Shown: piece by piece, positions 22,433 to 23,644 of the stretch
How the letters are laid out: every line of letters starts with the position of its first letter
How positions within the stretch are numbered: position 1 is the stretch's first letter
Source: a virus
Virus record (IMG/VR): IMGVR_UViG_3300015360_000202
Span: 1-23,644 of that record
Direction: 5' to 3' (one strand)
DNA length: 23,644 nt
The notes under the pieces: model-generated
What the model was told of the DNA's origin: nothing
The model's input: only the letters and a program-made list of their open reading frames with translations
Databases searched by the model: none
Translations under genes and position numbers: made by a program

Positions 22433-23644
22433 TTACACCCTGATCTGAGGATCGGCGTAGACAGTGCTCGACGGCTTGCCGACGACAAACCGCATGCTGA
22501 TGGGCCCAACTTCCGCAGGCGTGATCGTCGCGTTCAGGCCGAGTTTGCCAGACCATGCAACGAGTGAGTCCTCACCGGTCCACGACCCAAGACCCGCGCC
22601 TGCGGCTTGATTTGCCGGCGTCCCGAGAAGCGTCATACGGTCAGAGTACGGCGTCCCCTGCGTGCTTGCGTTGGTAACTTTTGCCAACACCTCGCACCAC
22701 ACTTCATCGTCTTTATACGCCGTTGCTGACAAGTCCCGCAGAAACTCCGCGTAGGGCGTGATCGCGGTCAGGGTCGTGTTGTAGTAGCTAATCCACGGGG
22801 TTGTGAACGGCGTGTAGTACGAGCAGTTTGCCGTTGTTTGAATCTTCCAACTTTGCGCAGCAGCGCCAGCCGTGAAGAAAATACTAGTGTCAGATACGAC
22901 AGATCCAAGTGCATTTTGATACCCAAACAGGCCGTGGGTATCGCCGCTTGAGCAGTCAAGCACGAATACTTCAGCGCTGGAAAAATTCAGGTGAGTTTGC
23001 GTGGCAAGCATCACGTAACCAGACCCGAGCCGGCATCGCTCAAATGTTGCAGTACCAGCTATTGTTGTCGCGTTACTAACTAAGGTATTAGCGGCTAGGT
23101 GCGATAGATCGCCACCGGACCAGAGGAAGCTACCGCCGCCAGGGTCGCCAACATTAAACTTTACCAACCCTGATGGCGATGAACCGTCCGAACTTAATGA
23201 CCCGCCGATAAATTCAACTCTGCCCCCACACAGCAGCGATTGACTGACGCTCCCAAAACGTACCGTGCAGTTCGTTGCGTTGACGAATACTTGAGAGTCG
23301 TTAGAACCTATTGCGATGCCTGTATTGGCGTTTGTATTGCCGTGCCAAAAATAGCAGGACTCGTAAACCACATGCATGCCATCCGATTGGGCAAGGGTGA
23401 TTGAATCACCAGTAGCCCCGGCAGTGCGGAGTGTTATTCCGTAAAAAAACAGCTTCCGGTTTGCGCCTCCAATTGAGACGCCCCGATTCGTCGTGCTGTT
23501 GCCAATCCACGCGCTCACGCCCATCGTCGCAAGTGCGTCGGAGGGGTCTTTGTCAACGCAGATCACAACCCCTTCCCCCACCAACGCGTAGGTAGTGTCT
23601 ACCTCAAGCTCCTCCGTGTGACCTACGTGAACCTTAATAATGAC
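22433..23644 (-). CDS. Beta-helix-like phage appendage/spike protein (5' end outside window)
   Basis: The reading frame is open to the window edge, so the N-terminus is missing and 403 residues are visible. A TTG at 23584 could be read as a start, but twenty in-frame codons upstream of it continue without a stop, so the true start probably lies beyond 23644. The protein is rich in Gly, Ser, Thr, Asn and Val. It has short alternating strands of the kind seen in right-handed parallel beta-helices of phage spikes (for example VFVNATNCTVRFG and VEFIGGSLSSDGSS), followed by a compact C-terminal domain ending in DPQIRV. I recognise no catalytic motif. It opens the block of appendage genes, and its TAA is followed after three bases by the next ATG. 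A role as head or tail decoration or receptor-binding spike is inferred from composition and position; no specific family is assigned. Confidence 0.75.
   Translation of the reverse strand, partial: VIIKVHVGHTEELEVDTTYALVGEGVVICVDKDPSDALATMGVSAWIGNSTTNRGVSIGGANRKLFFYGITLRTAGATGDSITLAQSDGMHVVYESCYFWHGNTNANTGIAIGSNDSQVFVNATNCTVRFGSVSQSLLCGGRVEFIGGSLSSDGSSPSGLVKFNVGDPGGGSFLWSGGDLSHLAANTLVSNATTIAGTATFERCRLGSGYVMLATQTHLNFSSAEVFVLDCSSGDTHGLFGYQNALGSVVSDTSIFFTAGAAAQSWKIQTTANCSYYTPFTTPWISYYNTTLTAITPYAEFLRDLSATAYKDDEVWCEVLAKVTNASTQGTPYSDRMTLLGTPANQAAGAGLGSWTGEDSLVAWSGKLGLNATITPAEVGPISMRFVVGKPSSTVYADPQIRV

Overview
The window is a contiguous, moderately GC-rich piece of a tailed dsDNA phage or prophage (siphovirus type). 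Every gene I can support lies on the minus strand, so transcription runs from high to low coordinates. Genes abut or overlap (ATGA, GTGA and TAATG junctions). The largest gap is about 50 bases, just upstream of the major tail protein. No stretch over 300 bases lacks a gene, and I see no tRNA, CRISPR array, insertion sequence, integrase or convincing terminator. The tail-tip set (DUF2460, DUF2163, NlpC/P60 peptidase, large tip protein) is the one shared by alphaproteobacterial gene transfer agents and many siphophages of Pseudomonadota. A Gram-negative, probably proteobacterial, host is therefore likely, but the exact host cannot be read from this sequence.

Layout in transcription order. (1) 23644-18779 holds surface-appendage-like proteins: a beta-helix-like protein cut by the window edge, a 714-residue repeat-rich protein, a 102-residue Gly-rich repeat protein and a collagen-like fibre with a carbohydrate-binding-like module. 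(2) 18777-13989 holds seven tightly coupled sugar-modification genes: a DUF115/sialyltransferase-like protein, two paralogous KpsS-like transferases, a GT-B glycosyltransferase, a GT8-like GT-A glycosyltransferase and two SAM methyltransferases. (3) 13992-12142 holds the neck: connector, head-closure, gp10-like and tail-terminator proteins. (4) 12091-8109 holds the major tail protein, the G/GT tail-assembly chaperones with a programmed -1 frameshift (GGGAAAC abutting the stop codon), and the tape measure. (5) 8106-2596 holds the GTA-like tail tip. (6) 2586-831 holds tip-associated proteins, including a predicted seven-bladed Asp-box beta-propeller. (7) 818-1 holds small genes, two of them membrane proteins, that may begin a lysis module.

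The most unusual element is the glycan cassette between fibre genes and the head-tail connector. It is coupled to structural genes on both sides. A reasonable hypothesis is a dedicated system that glycosylates and O-methylates virion appendages, with the collagen-like fibre next to it as prime candidate substrate. Modification of host surface glycans is the main alternative.
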